NCBI RefSeq assembly: GCF_905147045.1
Contig: NC_065916.1
Span: 3,004,561 to 3,068,560, forward strand
Direction: 5' to 3'
Origin: Nymphalis io
Lineage: Eukaryota; Arthropoda; Insecta; Lepidoptera; Nymphalidae
DNA length: 64,000 bases
Below are positions 53,412-64,000 of the stretch, in pieces (within the stretch, counting starts at the first letter, position 1; each line of letters starts with the position of its first letter). A program made the position numbers and the translations under genes. The notes beneath the pieces are model-generated. The model did no database searches. It was not told the DNA's origin and saw only the letters and a program-made list of their open reading frames with translations.

Positions 53412-54359
53412 TTCTCTAACATCCGAGGACTCCACGCTAACCTCAACCCTGTCCACCACCATCTCGAGACAGCAGGGCCAGCAATGTTGTTTCTCACGGA
53501 GACGCAAATACTTCGCCCTGCCGACACCAGCTACCTTAACTATCCCGGCTACATGCTTGAAGAATCTTTCAAAGCGAAAGCCGGAGTATGCTTGTTCGTC
53601 AGGGCGGATGTTTGTTGTCACCGATTGCGCTGCTTGGAGGACCCCTCCTTCTCCATGTTGGTGGTACGTGTGGACCTGGTTCGTCAGAGTCGAGTCCACG
53701 TGTGCCTCTACAGATCCCACAATGGTGACTTGGAGACAAGCCGATTATTTGACCATCTTAGTCGGGTGGCAGATGCTGCGCAAGAGCAGTTTCCTAACGC
53801 GGAATTGGTGTTTTTGGAGGATTTTAATGCTCACCATGAATCATGGTTGAAATCCCTCAAAACTGACCATGCTGGAAGAACTGCTCATGCTTTTGCTCTC
53901 ACACACGACTTGACCCAACTGGTAGATCAGCCCACCAGGATCCCAGACATTGATGGACAAGCGCCTTCTCTACTGGATCTTCTGCTGACTTCTCACCTAG
54001 TGGAATATCAGGTTGTGGTTCAAGCTCCACTTGGTTCTTCGGATCACGGCCTTATATCTACCAAAGTGCCACAGGCCAAGCTGCCGCCATCAGCGGTATG
54101 CAAACGTCGCGTTTGGCACTATAAGTCGGCAGATTGGGACGGTATGCGCGATTACTATGCGTCAATCCCTTGGAAGGAACGTTGCTTCAGTGGGAATGAC
54201 CCGACAGCTAGTGCCGCTGCTGTTGCTGATGAGATCATGTTAGGAATGGAATACTACATTCCTAGCTCAGATCTCATCAGTAGGGGTACGCGTAACCGTT
54301 GGTTCACTCGTGAATGTGCCGACGCTGTATCATCTAAGCAGGCGGCATATCGCGCGTGA
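53412..54359 (+). pseudogene. LINE endonuclease domain
   Basis: APE-type endonuclease of an EN-RT LINE. Visible motifs: SNIRGLHANLNP at the start, LFLTETQI (catalytic Glu), YRSHNGD, EDFNAHHESW (Asp/Asn), and GSSDHGLIS (SDH) near the end. Upstream TAG near 53409 and TGA at 54357 interrupt the frame. Confidence 0.82.
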
Positions 54360-55265
54360 ATCAACGGCTGCGTTAGCGGGCCATTTAACATTGACTCACT
54401 GAAAGCAAACTACAATAAAAATTCCAAGTCCTGTAGGAAGGCATACACGAGAGCGGATGCACAGCGCATTGTACAGATTGGTCATGACCTTATTTCGCAT
54501 CCTAGGGGCTCCCGTAGCTTCTAGCGTCTGATCAAGTCTGTGCAAAACAATTTCTGCCAACCTTCGCTGCCACCGCTCAGAAATCCGGACGGATTGATAG
54601 CTCACAGTCCGCAAGAGCAAGCCGATCTCCTGGCTAAACTCTTTGCCGATAATTCCGTGATCGATGATTGTAGTGCGCTGCCACCTACAATACCTTCATG
54701 TGGCCATACGATGTCTGACATCAAAATCAGGCAACGTGATGTGCGTGCGGAGCTGCAATCACTTGATGTACGGTTGGCTAGCGGATCCGATGGAATACCA
54801 GCCATAGTGCTGAAGAAGTGCGCAGCGGAGCTGTCATCTGTGTTAACGCGCCTGTTCCAACTTTCTCTCTCTTCGGGATGTGTGCCGGAGGCTTGGAGAA
54901 GAGCTAATGTGCAAGCGGTTCCCAAAAAAGGGGATCGGTCTGACCCGGCAAATTATCGACCAATAGCTATCACCTCAGTACTTTGTAAGGTGATGGAACG
55001 GATTCTAAACAACCAACTGATCCATTACCTAGAAGATCACTGTCTAATTAATGATCGTCAGTACGGGTTTCGACCAAAACGGTCCACAGGTGATCTTCTA
55101 GCGTACGTAACACACCTCTGGGGTGAAGCTATCGACAAGCATGGAGAATCGTTGGCTGTCAGCCTCGATATCTCCAAGGCTTTCGACAGGGTCTGGCACA
55201 GAAGTCTTCTCTCCAAGCTGCCGGCATATGGTCTGCCTGATCAGCTGGATTGCCAGGGGTTCTGA
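54360..55265 (+). pseudogene. LINE reverse transcriptase, palm deleted
   Basis: Continues the endonuclease frame. Motifs: LASGSDGIPAIVLKKCA, AVPKKGDRSDPANYRPIAIT, GFRPKRST and motif A SLDISKAFDRVW. After LPDQLDCQ the frame shifts directly to SDNLVEFNAKKTQV, so the segment with motif B and the F/Y-ADD box is absent. The copy cannot be active. Confidence 0.82.
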
Positions 55266-55268
55266 TAA

Positions 55269-56150
55269 TCTTGTTGAGTTTAATGCCAAGAAAACCCAGG
55301 TATGCGCTCTCACAGCGAAAAAGTCACCATTATCCCCTCTTCCCTCCCTCTGTGGCACACCGCTGATGATACAAAGCAAAATCGCCATGCTGGGGATGGA
55401 CGGTCGCTGCGACCTTAGTCCAAGGGATTACATCGAGGCTATTATAAAAACAGCTTCACGGAAACTCGGAGTTCTAAACAAGGTGCGGCGTTTTTTTACG
55501 CCACAACAACTGTTACTGTTTACTGGTGGTAGGGCTTTGTGCAAGCTCGTCTGGGTAGGTACCACCCACTCATCAGATATTCTACCGCAAAACAGCAATA
55601 CTTGATATTGTTGTATTCTGGTTTGAAGGGTGAGTGAGCCAGTGTAATTACAGGCACAAGGGACATAAAATCTTAGTTTCCAAGGTTGGTGGCGCATTGG
55701 ATATGTAAGCGATGGTTGACATTTCTTACAATGCCAATGTCTAAGAGCGTTGGTGACCACTTACCATCAGGTGGCCCATATGCTCGTCCGCCTTCCTATT
55801 CTATAAAAAAAAAAACTGTGCCTGTTATACAAAACACAGGTACGGTCTTGCGTTGAATATTGCTCGCACCTTTGGGATGGCTCCACTAAGTACCTACTCT
55901 TAGGAATTATTCTCTCTAATTCCTGCTTCCCCCTTTCTTCTTAAGTCCACGCGAGCTGGTTCTCGATGTCACCGCCTAACTGTGACATTAATTCCATCGC
56001 GCACAAAGAAATTTGGCAACTCCTTTCTTTGTCGCACTACCAAAAAATGGAATTCCTTACCAGCTCACGTGTTCCCCTCCTCTTACAACCCGGTTTCCTT
56101 CAAACGAGGCGTGAAGAGGCATCTTGCGGGCCGGCAAGGCGGGGACGGCT
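55269..56150 (+). pseudogene. LINE RT C-terminal part, split by SINE-B
   Basis: NAKKTQVCALTAKKS, then LGVLNKVRRFFTPQQLLLF before the SINE. After it the frame resumes with TQVRSCVEYCSHLWDGSTKY and later NSLPAHVFPSSYNPGSFKRG (with frameshifts), the usual end of such ORFs. Confidence 0.7.
55523..55813 (+). mobile_element. SINE-B inserted in the LINE
   Basis: Near-consensus copy splitting the LINE between LLL and the YKTQVRS region. The flanks AACTGTTACTGTT and AACTGTGCCTGTT look like a mutated duplication. Confidence 0.85.
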
Positions 56151-56460
56151 AGTACAGAACATTCTTCCCGACTGTACTGGCCGTTGTCGCGTTTGGACTC
56201 TACTACCACTTACCATCAGGTGGAGTAGAGTCATTTGCCATCCCGGCGCATATAAAAAAAAATACAGTACTTCGTGTCTATACGTTTGTACGTGTGCTCT
56301 TATATATGCAAATAACCGTGATAGTAGCGGTGAGGTTTGCAAATGTGTGAGTTTATTTGGGTTTATTTGGTATGCACTTTCTTGATAACAGAGTCGTACA
56401 AAGTTTTAATTTACTTTCGCCATGCAGATACAGATTATATTATATATGAAAAATTCGAAT

Positions 56461-56480
56461 ATACACACACACACACATAC
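56461..56480. repeat. (AC)n microsatellite
   Basis: Short CA run. Confidence 0.7.
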
Positions 56481-56599
56481 TCCAATTCATTTGCGTGTAA
56501 TTTAAGACTCGCCCACTTAACACATTCGTTTGTAAATTAAAATATTGCGCTAACTATTTCTTGAATTTTATTTCATTGGTAGTTACCGGCCACGGTTAG

Positions 56600-56757
56600 G
56601 CCTGCGTTGTTTGATTAAGTGTTCGGTCCGAATGTCCTTTTCTGTACTCCCTGACAAATCGTTTGCAGAGTTTCACGACGATCAGTCGATTAGTTGAGAT
56701 GTGAAAGCGTAACGAACAAATAAATAAACTCACTTTCGCATTTATAATATTGGCGTT
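56600..56757 (+). repeat. Lepidopteran dispersed repeat
   Basis: AGTTTCACGACGATCAGTCG and AAACTCACTTTCGCATTTAT. Confidence 0.5.
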
Positions 56758-56758
56758 A

Positions 56759-57091
56759 TTAATGTCCTCCAGATTATCTAACTGCGCAGGAGATATTATA
56801 GTGCACGAGTGTGTGCGCAAACACAGGTGCACTCTCTATTCCTTAACTCTCATAATCCGATGGGACGGCAATCCGACACGACCGGAAAGAGTTCAGGCGC
56901 AGGACCAACGGCTTTACGTGCTTTCCGAGGCACGGGAGTGTACACACTTCCAACTTCCAGACCCCAGGCTGCTACTGAGAATTTTCTGACAGAAAAACCC
57001 AATAATTTTTTATCGGCCCGACTTGGAAATTGAACCCAGGACCTCCGGGTTAGTGGCCTTATATCTAGCCACTATACCAACGAGGCAGTCA
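56759..57091 (-). mobile_element. SINE-D, full copy
   Basis: Antisense, from TGTCCTCCAGATTATC to the tRNA-like head ending ACCAACGAGGCAGTC; B box side ATTGAACCCAGG. Confidence 0.78.
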
Positions 57092-59400
57092 ATTTGACGT
57101 TATACACACAAAGTTCCCCGTCACGTGTTGTCGCCTCGCAGCGGACGTTGTGACCAGCCTTAGGGATTAATAAAAAGCTACGCTACGGCCACATCGTGAA
57201 TCGTAGACGTCATTAAGGGCCAGCCATTCACGTCTATAATATAATGCGTACTCAATGAATAAATTAAAAGCTTATATTTATATTAAATATTAAAAACACT
57301 GGTATATAAAGCTGTATATTATATACTAGTTTATATAAAAAATTAAAAGGGGAGTAAGTATTCATCAAAAAGAACGAAAATCTTTATTCAGATGTTAAAC
57401 CAATGTCCGTTGTTGGTGTTCGAGCTGCGTGTCAAATTTCATCAAAATCAGTTTAGTGGTTTAGCTGTGAAAGCGTAAAACAGTTTGACAGGCAGAGGGG
57501 CTTTCGCGTTTATAACATTAACTAGTATTCGCCCTCGGCTTCACCCGCGTTTTAGGGGGAGAGGGGCGGGTTTTAGGAAAAAAAAAACCCGTGGGGTTTA
57601 AGATTGCTTTCGCATTAATAATAATAGTATTGATTTAGATTCAAAAAACATCTGACAGATTTTATATAATACATAATATATATTTCTAACATAGTATAAA
57701 GTCGGTGCAGCGTAGATGTGACCGTATCGTTATATGCTATATTGGGATAATGTTAAAATAGAATCACGCCGCGCCCGCGTGAACCACACGCTCCTGATTT
57801 ATAGCGTAATGTTCGTATAATTAATAATAATTTATTACAATACTAAAGTAATATATATCTTTTTTTTTAATTTAGGCCCTATAACGTTTGGCATTGACGA
57901 TTACGTTTTGATCCATTTATAATCTATGCATTTAAAAAAATGGTTATGTCATATCTTTGTTTTTGATTTTGAATAGAATCAATATTTTCGGTCTGATTTT
58001 CATATGTATCCCTTTTATACATGACATTGGCTGAATATTAAGCGTTCAACTAGCGTCGTCGCGTCGAAAAAAAAGAAAAAAGAAAATCGTATTTTATCGT
58101 TTTTTTTTTGTTCGTTTATTTGGACTAGCCAATGGCATTTTATAATTCAGATAAATTACATAAAATCACGTTTAAGGGCAATATTATGTAACTCTATATT
58201 ATTATTTATTTTACTCCATTTATTGGTTTTTAATAATAAATTATTTCAACAATCGATTTCGATACTTCTCATCTCTCGGGCGGCCCGTGACGGCCATATT
58301 TTTTATTATGGCAATTGTATTAATTGAGTATTATAACCTTTTTGAATTATAAGTTGAAATTTGTGTCAGTAATCACGTTTTATATAACAATAGTAACGTG
58401 CGGATCCAGCCGTGAGCCGCAGCGTGATGTTATATCACGCTGCGGCTAGACTATATTGAAATTATATATAATTTTTCAATAAAAGCGAAAGAAAAAATAT
58501 ACTTCAAATCAGACTGTGAAATACTGAGGTTTTTCCGTTCAAAGAAATTTTAACTATGTGTAATAGTATAAACTAAACGTACTATATAAATGTATATTTA
58601 AAAAAATATTTATAAAAGCAAGCTTTTATAGCATAGAACTAGTTTTCGCTTGCGTTTTTATAAAGGCAGATGCTAGGTATAAAAAAGAATCCAATGTCCT
58701 TTCTTAGGATTCAAGTTTTCATAATACATTTCATCAAATTCGGTTCAGAGGTTTAGTTGGAAAATCGTGACAGATAGTTGCTTATACATTTCGTATTAAT
58801 GCTTTTGACTGTTGGGTTGTTCCTTCTGGAATTGATCCTGGGTGTTAATTTGGATGTTGATCATTAAAACGCATTGTCATTAACTCTGTGGATTAAGAGA
58901 AAGTGGAAATTCATCTCTTGACTCTGATAGTACAATTTATATTAGTTTCGGGGTCAGAGATCCACCAATAGTGCTGCTAATGTAAATAAAAACCCGAGAG
59001 TTAGATAATACTGCAAACAAATTGTGTACATGTATCTTTTGGGTGTGTAAATAAATTATTATTATTATCTTGCGAGATTTGACACACACATCGCAAGTTT
59101 AACTTATTAAATATAATTTGTATTTCGCGCGTTCATTCATAAAAAATTATTACTTCAACAATGGTTATGGTGTCGTTTGTTTTGAATTACATCACGCCAC
59201 ACCTTTTGGCTCCCGTTTGTTTAAATAACTTGGCAGTGATCTCTCGTTATTTACCCCCTGAATTAATTCGATCATTGGCAACGGTTCGACTATGTCAGTT
59301 ATACGTGCGAGATTTTACAATAAACGTTTCTAGTTACTAACGGTTTCTAAGGTAAAATCTAAACAAACGGATATCTTGAACACGCATTTATGTAATTTAC
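57092..59400. other. AT-rich region with old repeats, no gene
   Basis: Repeat remnants at 57405-57620 (TTTAGCTGTGAAAGCGTAA, TTCGCCCTCGGCTTCACCC) and near 58640-58800. One strong hairpin at 58415-58447. No coding frame of interest. Confidence 0.45.
58415..58447. other. Perfect 14-bp hairpin
   Basis: AGCCGCAGCGTGAT and ATCACGCTGCGGCT around loop GTTAT, G+C-rich inside AT-rich sequence. Confidence 0.6.
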
Positions 59401-59407
59401 AATAACA

Positions 59408-59590
59408 GTGCAGTAATAGCCCGTGAATGTCCCACTGCTGGGCTGAGGCCTCTTCTCCTTTTTTGAGGAGAAGGTTTGGAGCTTATTCCACCTCGCTGCT
59501 CCAATGCGGATTGGTGGAATACACATGTGGCAGAATTTCAGTTAAATTATGTAGGTTTACACATGTAGGTTCCCTCGCGATGTTTGATGA
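59408..59590 (-). repeat. SINE-A, 5' truncated
   Basis: From GTAATAGCCCGTGAATGTCC to a degenerate CCTCGCGATGTTT; the tRNA-like head is absent. Confidence 0.7.
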
Positions 59591-60199
59591 TGATGATTTC
59601 AAAAATCGAAGATCGGACGTACATTTGCTGAGAGCGACCATTAATGATGTCAAGTCGCTTTCGAAACTGCCGAGAGCGTGCAATTTAAAGTTTATTTGGT
59701 TTAAGCTTTAGGTAATATGACTTTCTAAATATATTTCATCAGAAAAACTATAATCTTTATTATTATATATGTACTAGCTGAAGAACAAACTCGAACCTCG
59801 CCGGAGAAAACGGTCGTGAAATGTCAGATAGTGGTATGCGATATTGACCGTAATAATTATGACATTACAAGAAAACACGCGTCAAAATAGTATATCACTA
59901 TAAATCGGTTGTCAACGTTTCACGGGTGAGTAATGAAGTGAGTTCTTACAGAATGGCACTGCTGATCCCGCGACTTTACTAGCGTTCAGCTTGGGACGAA
60001 ATTCAACATCTGCTATTTTAACGTTTAACCTAAAATATGACAGCAAAAATGTACGTGAACTTTATGTTGTTATAACCTATGACAGACTCAACCGATTTTG
60101 ATGAAATTAATACTTAACAGTAGCTTGGAATACTCCTATTACATTATAAATTTCAGCAGTTTTGATGCGAACAGACAGACAGACAGACAGAAATAAAAA

Positions 60200-60440
60200 A
60201 ATGTTGGCAATCGAATGGTAAGTGATTACTACTGTCCATAGACATTGGCGATGTAAGAAATATTAACCGTTTTGTACATCGCAAAAACTTGGGAACTAAG
60301 ACCGTATGTCCTTTGTGCCTGTAGTAAGTAATTACACTGGCTCACTCACCCTTCAAACCGGAAACAAATATCGGAACAATAGTCGGTAGTTTGTCGGTAC
60401 AATAGGTATTCTTCTATCACCTGATAGTGGGACCTAGACT
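60200..60440 (-). repeat. Degenerate SINE-B
   Basis: GGCTCACTCACCCTTCAAACC is kept; a TAAGTA insertion and other changes are present. Confidence 0.6.
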
Positions 60441-60487
60441 AGCTTGCATCATGTAACATTGACAGTACAAATACGTACTATTTAAAA

Positions 60488-60580
60488 AAAAACTTAGACA
60501 GCGCGATTTAGGAATTTCATAAAATTAATCAACGCCATCTAGTGAGATACAATAAGAAACATGTTTGTTATATCTATATC
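60488..60580 (+). repeat. Family J fragment
   Basis: AGACAGCGCGATTTAGGAA and ACGCCATCTAGTGAG. Confidence 0.45.
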
Positions 60581-61004
60581 ACTTGATACAATGTTAATGC
60601 ACTCTGCTGTTGAAAATCACACGACTAGACGATCAAGTTGATTCATTCGAGGTCTATGCCAAATGTTCTTAATGCGTCACAATGAAGATGTTCTTGGATT
60701 TCTGTAAATAATCTGTGGAATTGTTTTATGTTAGGGCTTGTTCACATTATGTTAAATAGTCGGTTTCTGTTCACACTGACTGGTTTATAAGGCTGAAGAT
60801 CTGACCTCAAAAGGACCGGGCTGTTGGGTTTTTCTGTAGAGAAGTTCCCTGTAGCATTCATACTACAGCTGTTCGGTTGTATTTTATTCTAATACATATC
60901 ATATACATATACGTTTTAAATTCCTGCCCACGTCGACGACTTCCTAAGGCGAGGGTCGGAGGTCACAGGAGGTACAAATTCTGAGTCCTTAGTTCTTTTC
61001 TTTT

Positions 61005-61210
61005 TTTTTAAATATATAAGCTTAGCGCTTGACTGTTATCACACCTGATGGAAAGTGATGATACAGTCTAAGATGGAGCGCGCTTGCCTAGAATATTCAC
61101 TCTAGACTCGAAGGTATCCATATTGTAGGTGGTGAGAAAAACGGAGGTTCTAATATTTGGCTTGCGTCGCGCTACTTCCCGATGCTCCTCCTCCGACCTC
61201 CGCTCTCACT
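61005..61210 (-). repeat. Second LINE-type 3' end
   Basis: On the minus strand ends ...TCACTTTCCATCAGGTG, a relative of the LINE/SINE-B 3' motif, followed by an A/T-rich tail. Confidence 0.45.
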
Positions 61211-61859
61211 TTGTAAACGAATTACATGACGTGGATATATAAGAAGTGTGTTCTTAATATAAATGGAAATAAAATATCAGTTATTTGAAGAGAGCCAAGG
61301 TTGACACGAAGATATAACGTCCATTACAATACGAATGACTTATTTTTTAAATGGGTCAATGTTTTATTTGTAACCAGTCGTGTGCCTGATGGGGTTTCCA
61401 TCTGTGATACCTCAGGAACTGTCCGGTGTTTTTATATATTTTTATAAAATCCGTCCTCATTTCACAATTTTTTTTGATTGCTTACAATTATTAAAAAATT
61501 AATATTGGCAAGCCCGTTGTTAGTATATAATTGTATGAAAGTATGTAAATATTTCTTTTATTATATATTCATACAATCCAGAAGTGAAAATGATTTTTTT
61601 AAAAAATAATACATAAATAAGTATTTGACTTTATGATAAGAAATACACAAACAACAAACAAAACAATCATTAATTACTTTAAATGATAACAAAACCAATT
61701 AAAAATAACAGTTCAAGTAATTGTATATTCGACGCACCCAAACTTCGCCAAAAGTGATATTCTTCTTCTATGAAGGGCGATGACGCACTTTTCTTTTTTT
61801 TAAATATATTCCGGCACAAGGAACTGATACATTCGGTCAAAGATTGTTAAAAATATATA

Positions 61860-62184
61860 ATAATGTCCTCCAGACCGATTTCGGCCACGGCGGCCAAACT
61901 CAAGAGAGATTAGCCAACTACGCAGGAGATATTATAGTGCACAAGTGTGTGCGCAAACACAAGTGCATTCTCTATTCCATAACTCTCATAATCCGATGGG
62001 ACGGCAATCCGACACAACCGGAAAGAGTTCAGGCGCAGAACCAACGGCTTTATGTGTTTTCCGAGGCACGGGAGCTACTGAGAATTTTCTGACAGAAAAC
62101 CCCAATAACCCGACCTGGGAATTGAACCCAGAACCTCCGAGTCTGCGGCCTTATATCAAGCCACTAGGCCAACGAGGCAGTCAA
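61860..62184 (-). mobile_element. SINE-D, full copy
   Basis: Antisense, from GTCCTCCAGACCGATTTCGG to ACCAACGAGGCAGTC; a deletion in the middle relative to the 56759 copy. Confidence 0.78.
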
Positions 62185-62209
62185 AGCAGTAATGAACGTT
62201 ATTTGTAAG

Positions 62210-62210
<1 letters not shown>

Positions 62211-62260
<50 letters not shown>
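62211..62260. repeat. (AT)n microsatellite
   Basis: About 25 dinucleotides with one interruption, directly beside SINE-D. Confidence 0.85.
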
Positions 62261-62262
<2 letters not shown>

Positions 62263-62789
62263 AATGTAATGCAATAGTCTTAAGTTTAAATATATTTCAC
62301 TCAAGGATTGAAGCACTTTTGAATCGTCATTTTAAAATCTTAATTATTTTATAGCTACCAACGGTTCGGAATGTAGTATCAACCGGATCGGCACGTAACT
62401 CGATAGTCTTGCCCATCACTTATATATACTTACTTATATATTATATAAGTGTAATTAAGTAAAATCTATCATAATTCATAAAATTATCTTAACACAAATG
62501 CCATTAATTAAAATTCTTTAAAACGTCGTAAATTCTATAAACAATTCGTTTTTATTTTTTTACTTTGACATCTGTCAAACATGATAAGCCCGAGTGTACA
62601 TTATAGCACTGATACCGCCGGAAGTCCTTGCCGACTTCATCTTATCAAAGGATACATATATTTTGATATTGTTTACTTACTACATAGCTTTATTTTATGT
62701 TGATATTACTTATTTATTATTAAGTTGATAAACTTCATCATTTAAAGTAATTAGTTAGACTGGAAACCCGGTCACCATCGTCCATATCC

Positions 62790-63070
62790 GAGCCGAGATG
62801 GCGTAAATCCGATGATCGTGGATTCAAACCCGGGCAAGCACCGCTGAATTTTCATGTGCTTAATCTGTGATTATAATTCATCTCGGGTTTGATGGCAAAG
62901 GAAAACATCGTGAAGAAATCTGCATTTGTCTAATTTCTCTGAAATTCTGCCACATGTGTATTCCACCAACCCGCATTGGAGCAGCGTGGTGGAATAAGCT
63001 CTAAACCTTCTCCGCAAAAAGAGGAGAGGAGGCCTTTAGCCCAGCAGTGGGACATTCACGGGCTGTTACG
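62790..63070 (+). mobile_element. SINE-A copy
   Basis: Sense copy, GAGCCGAGATGGC to GGCTGTTACGGG; short deletion in the head before the B box GATTCAAACCCGG. Confidence 0.8.
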
Positions 63071-63244
63071 GGAGGGGGATCGTCCATAGATATTAGCGTT
63101 GAAAAAAATATTAACCATTCCTTATATCTTCAATGCGCTACCAATTTTAGGACCTATGTATTGTTTAGCGGTAGAATATTTTGTAAGTGGATGATAATTA
63201 TAATAAAGACCAAAAAATGTATTAGATTTTTACTGTTCAGAGGT

Positions 63245-63545
63245 TCTTTCTTTTTTTTTTATATTCGCCGGGAGGGCAAATGACTCTACTCCACCTGATG
63301 GTAAGTGGTAGTAGAGTCCAAACGCGACGACGGCCAGTACAGACGGGAAAAACGTTCTGCACTAGCCACCTTCGCCTTGCCGGCCCGCAAGATGCCTCTT
63401 CACGCCTCGTTTGAAGGAGCCCGGGTTGTAAGAGGAGGAGAACACGTGAGCTGGTAAGGAATTCCATTTTTTGGAAGTGCGACAAAGAAAGGAGTTGCCG
63501 AATTTCTTTGTGCGCGATGGAATTGATTTTCGTGTCAGGAGCTAT
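63245..63545 (-). mobile_element. 5'-truncated LINE 3' end
   Basis: Reverse match to 55975-56262: T run, CCGGGAGGGCAAATGACTC, then the C-terminal coding segment to GTGCGCGATGGAATT. Confidence 0.8.
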
Positions 63546-63697
63546 TATATTTAATTATTTTTATATATAAGTCTTATTATACATTTATATAATCCCGTAC
63601 GGATTATATAAATGATAGAAGAACTTGGAGTTAGAATTCGTTGATGTTCATACAGGATATTCAAATATTATTGTTAATTTTAATTTATTGATTGTTA

Positions 63698-63807
63698 AAA
63701 AGAGTATTATTGAGTGAGCTTTGGCGCACCTTGGGAGAGGCCTATGTTCAGCAGTGGACAACGATTGGCTGTTGATTGATTTTTTGATTGATAAAAAGAG
63801 TAACTAC
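63698..63807 (+). mobile_element. Very short RTE 3' end with target duplication
   Basis: AGCTTTGGCGCACCTTGGGA to the TTGATTGAT tail matches the last 65 or so bases of the RTE at 19115-20591. AAAAAGAGTA flanks it on both sides. Confidence 0.72.
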
Positions 63808-63880
63808 CGAGTTACTTGCCGGTTCTTTTCGGTAGAATCTACATTCTGAACCGGTGACGCTTGTGAGATCTAACCGCTGA
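63808..63880 (+). repeat. Fragment of the 26785-type repeat
   Basis: GAGTTACTTGCCGGTTCTTT and CTGAACCGGTG resemble part of 26785-26940. Confidence 0.4.
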
Positions 63881-64000
63881 AAAGATCAGTTTTTCATCAT
63901 ACTTCACGTTGGATTAATGGATATGCAATGACGTCATTTCATTCGACACATGCAAGCTTACTCACGAATCAAATACATAAAAACTCCGTCTGACTGAACT

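Larger units (their letters stand above)
52755..56265 (+). mobile_element. Damaged EN-RT LINE
   Basis: Leader begins CTGCCCTTGTCTTTCCCATG. One frame then carries an endonuclease and reverse transcriptase. It has in-frame stops near 53409, at 54357 and near 54522, a palm deletion near 55262, and a SINE-B insertion at 55523-55813. The 3' end has AAGRHL-type C-terminal coding and a TATAAAAAAAAA tail. Clade within the Jockey/CR1/R1 group is not determined. Confidence 0.82.

Overview
The window reads as nuclear DNA of a lepidopteran, most likely a butterfly. It is AT-rich. It carries intron-containing host genes with GT-AG junctions. Between and inside them lie many copies of a few short retroposon families of the kind that fill butterfly genomes, an intact BEL/Pao retrotransposon and non-LTR elements of RTE and EN-RT type. 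No bacterial features were seen. All exon models below were built by hand from reading frame, splice signals and phase, so junctions are proposals.

Layout. 1-1359 (-): most of an Alg10 glucosyltransferase gene in one exon, running off the left edge. 2749-24870 (+): a 13-exon gene for a protein of about 1,445 residues that I read as the non-catalytic separase subunit (three rows type). Its introns hold two tRNA-Leu(AAG) genes, a 61-unit 24-bp minisatellite, a complete BEL/Pao element with identical-looking LTRs (12373-18921), a 5'-truncated RTE element (19115-20591) and many SINEs. 25430-31130: repeats and AT-rich unique sequence that may be a long 3' UTR of the next gene. 31.1-43.95 kb (-): a gene of 12 or more exons for an arginine/serine-rich nuclear protein with a Trp/Tyr-rich C-terminal block; I do not recognise the family. 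44-64 kb: no convincing host gene; SINEs, one damaged EN-RT LINE (52755-56265) and its truncated relatives, and AT-rich sequence.

Repeat names used here. SINE-A has a tRNA-like head with a Pol III B box and ends in GGCTGTTAC, sometimes followed by TTACGG units. SINE-B is about 290 bp, ends in an A run, and shares its 3' end with the local LINE. SINE-C has a tRNA-like head and ends CCCAGGATATT plus an ATT-rich tail. SINE-D has a tRNA-like head. Family J has no recognised coding. Insertions leave target duplications at several sites, so their relative order can be read (A into C, A into J, B into LINE).

How the genes fit together. Alg10 (ER N-glycan precursor synthesis) and the separase-type gene are head to head about 1.4 kb apart. 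The separase-type and RS genes converge. I see no functional link between the three. The most interesting points are the complete separase regulatory chain with no protease domain, the apparently fresh BEL insertion about 108 bp upstream of a tRNA gene, the twin-priming-like SINE inversion, the shared SINE-B/LINE 3' end, and coding exons above 90% G+C in an AT-rich setting.
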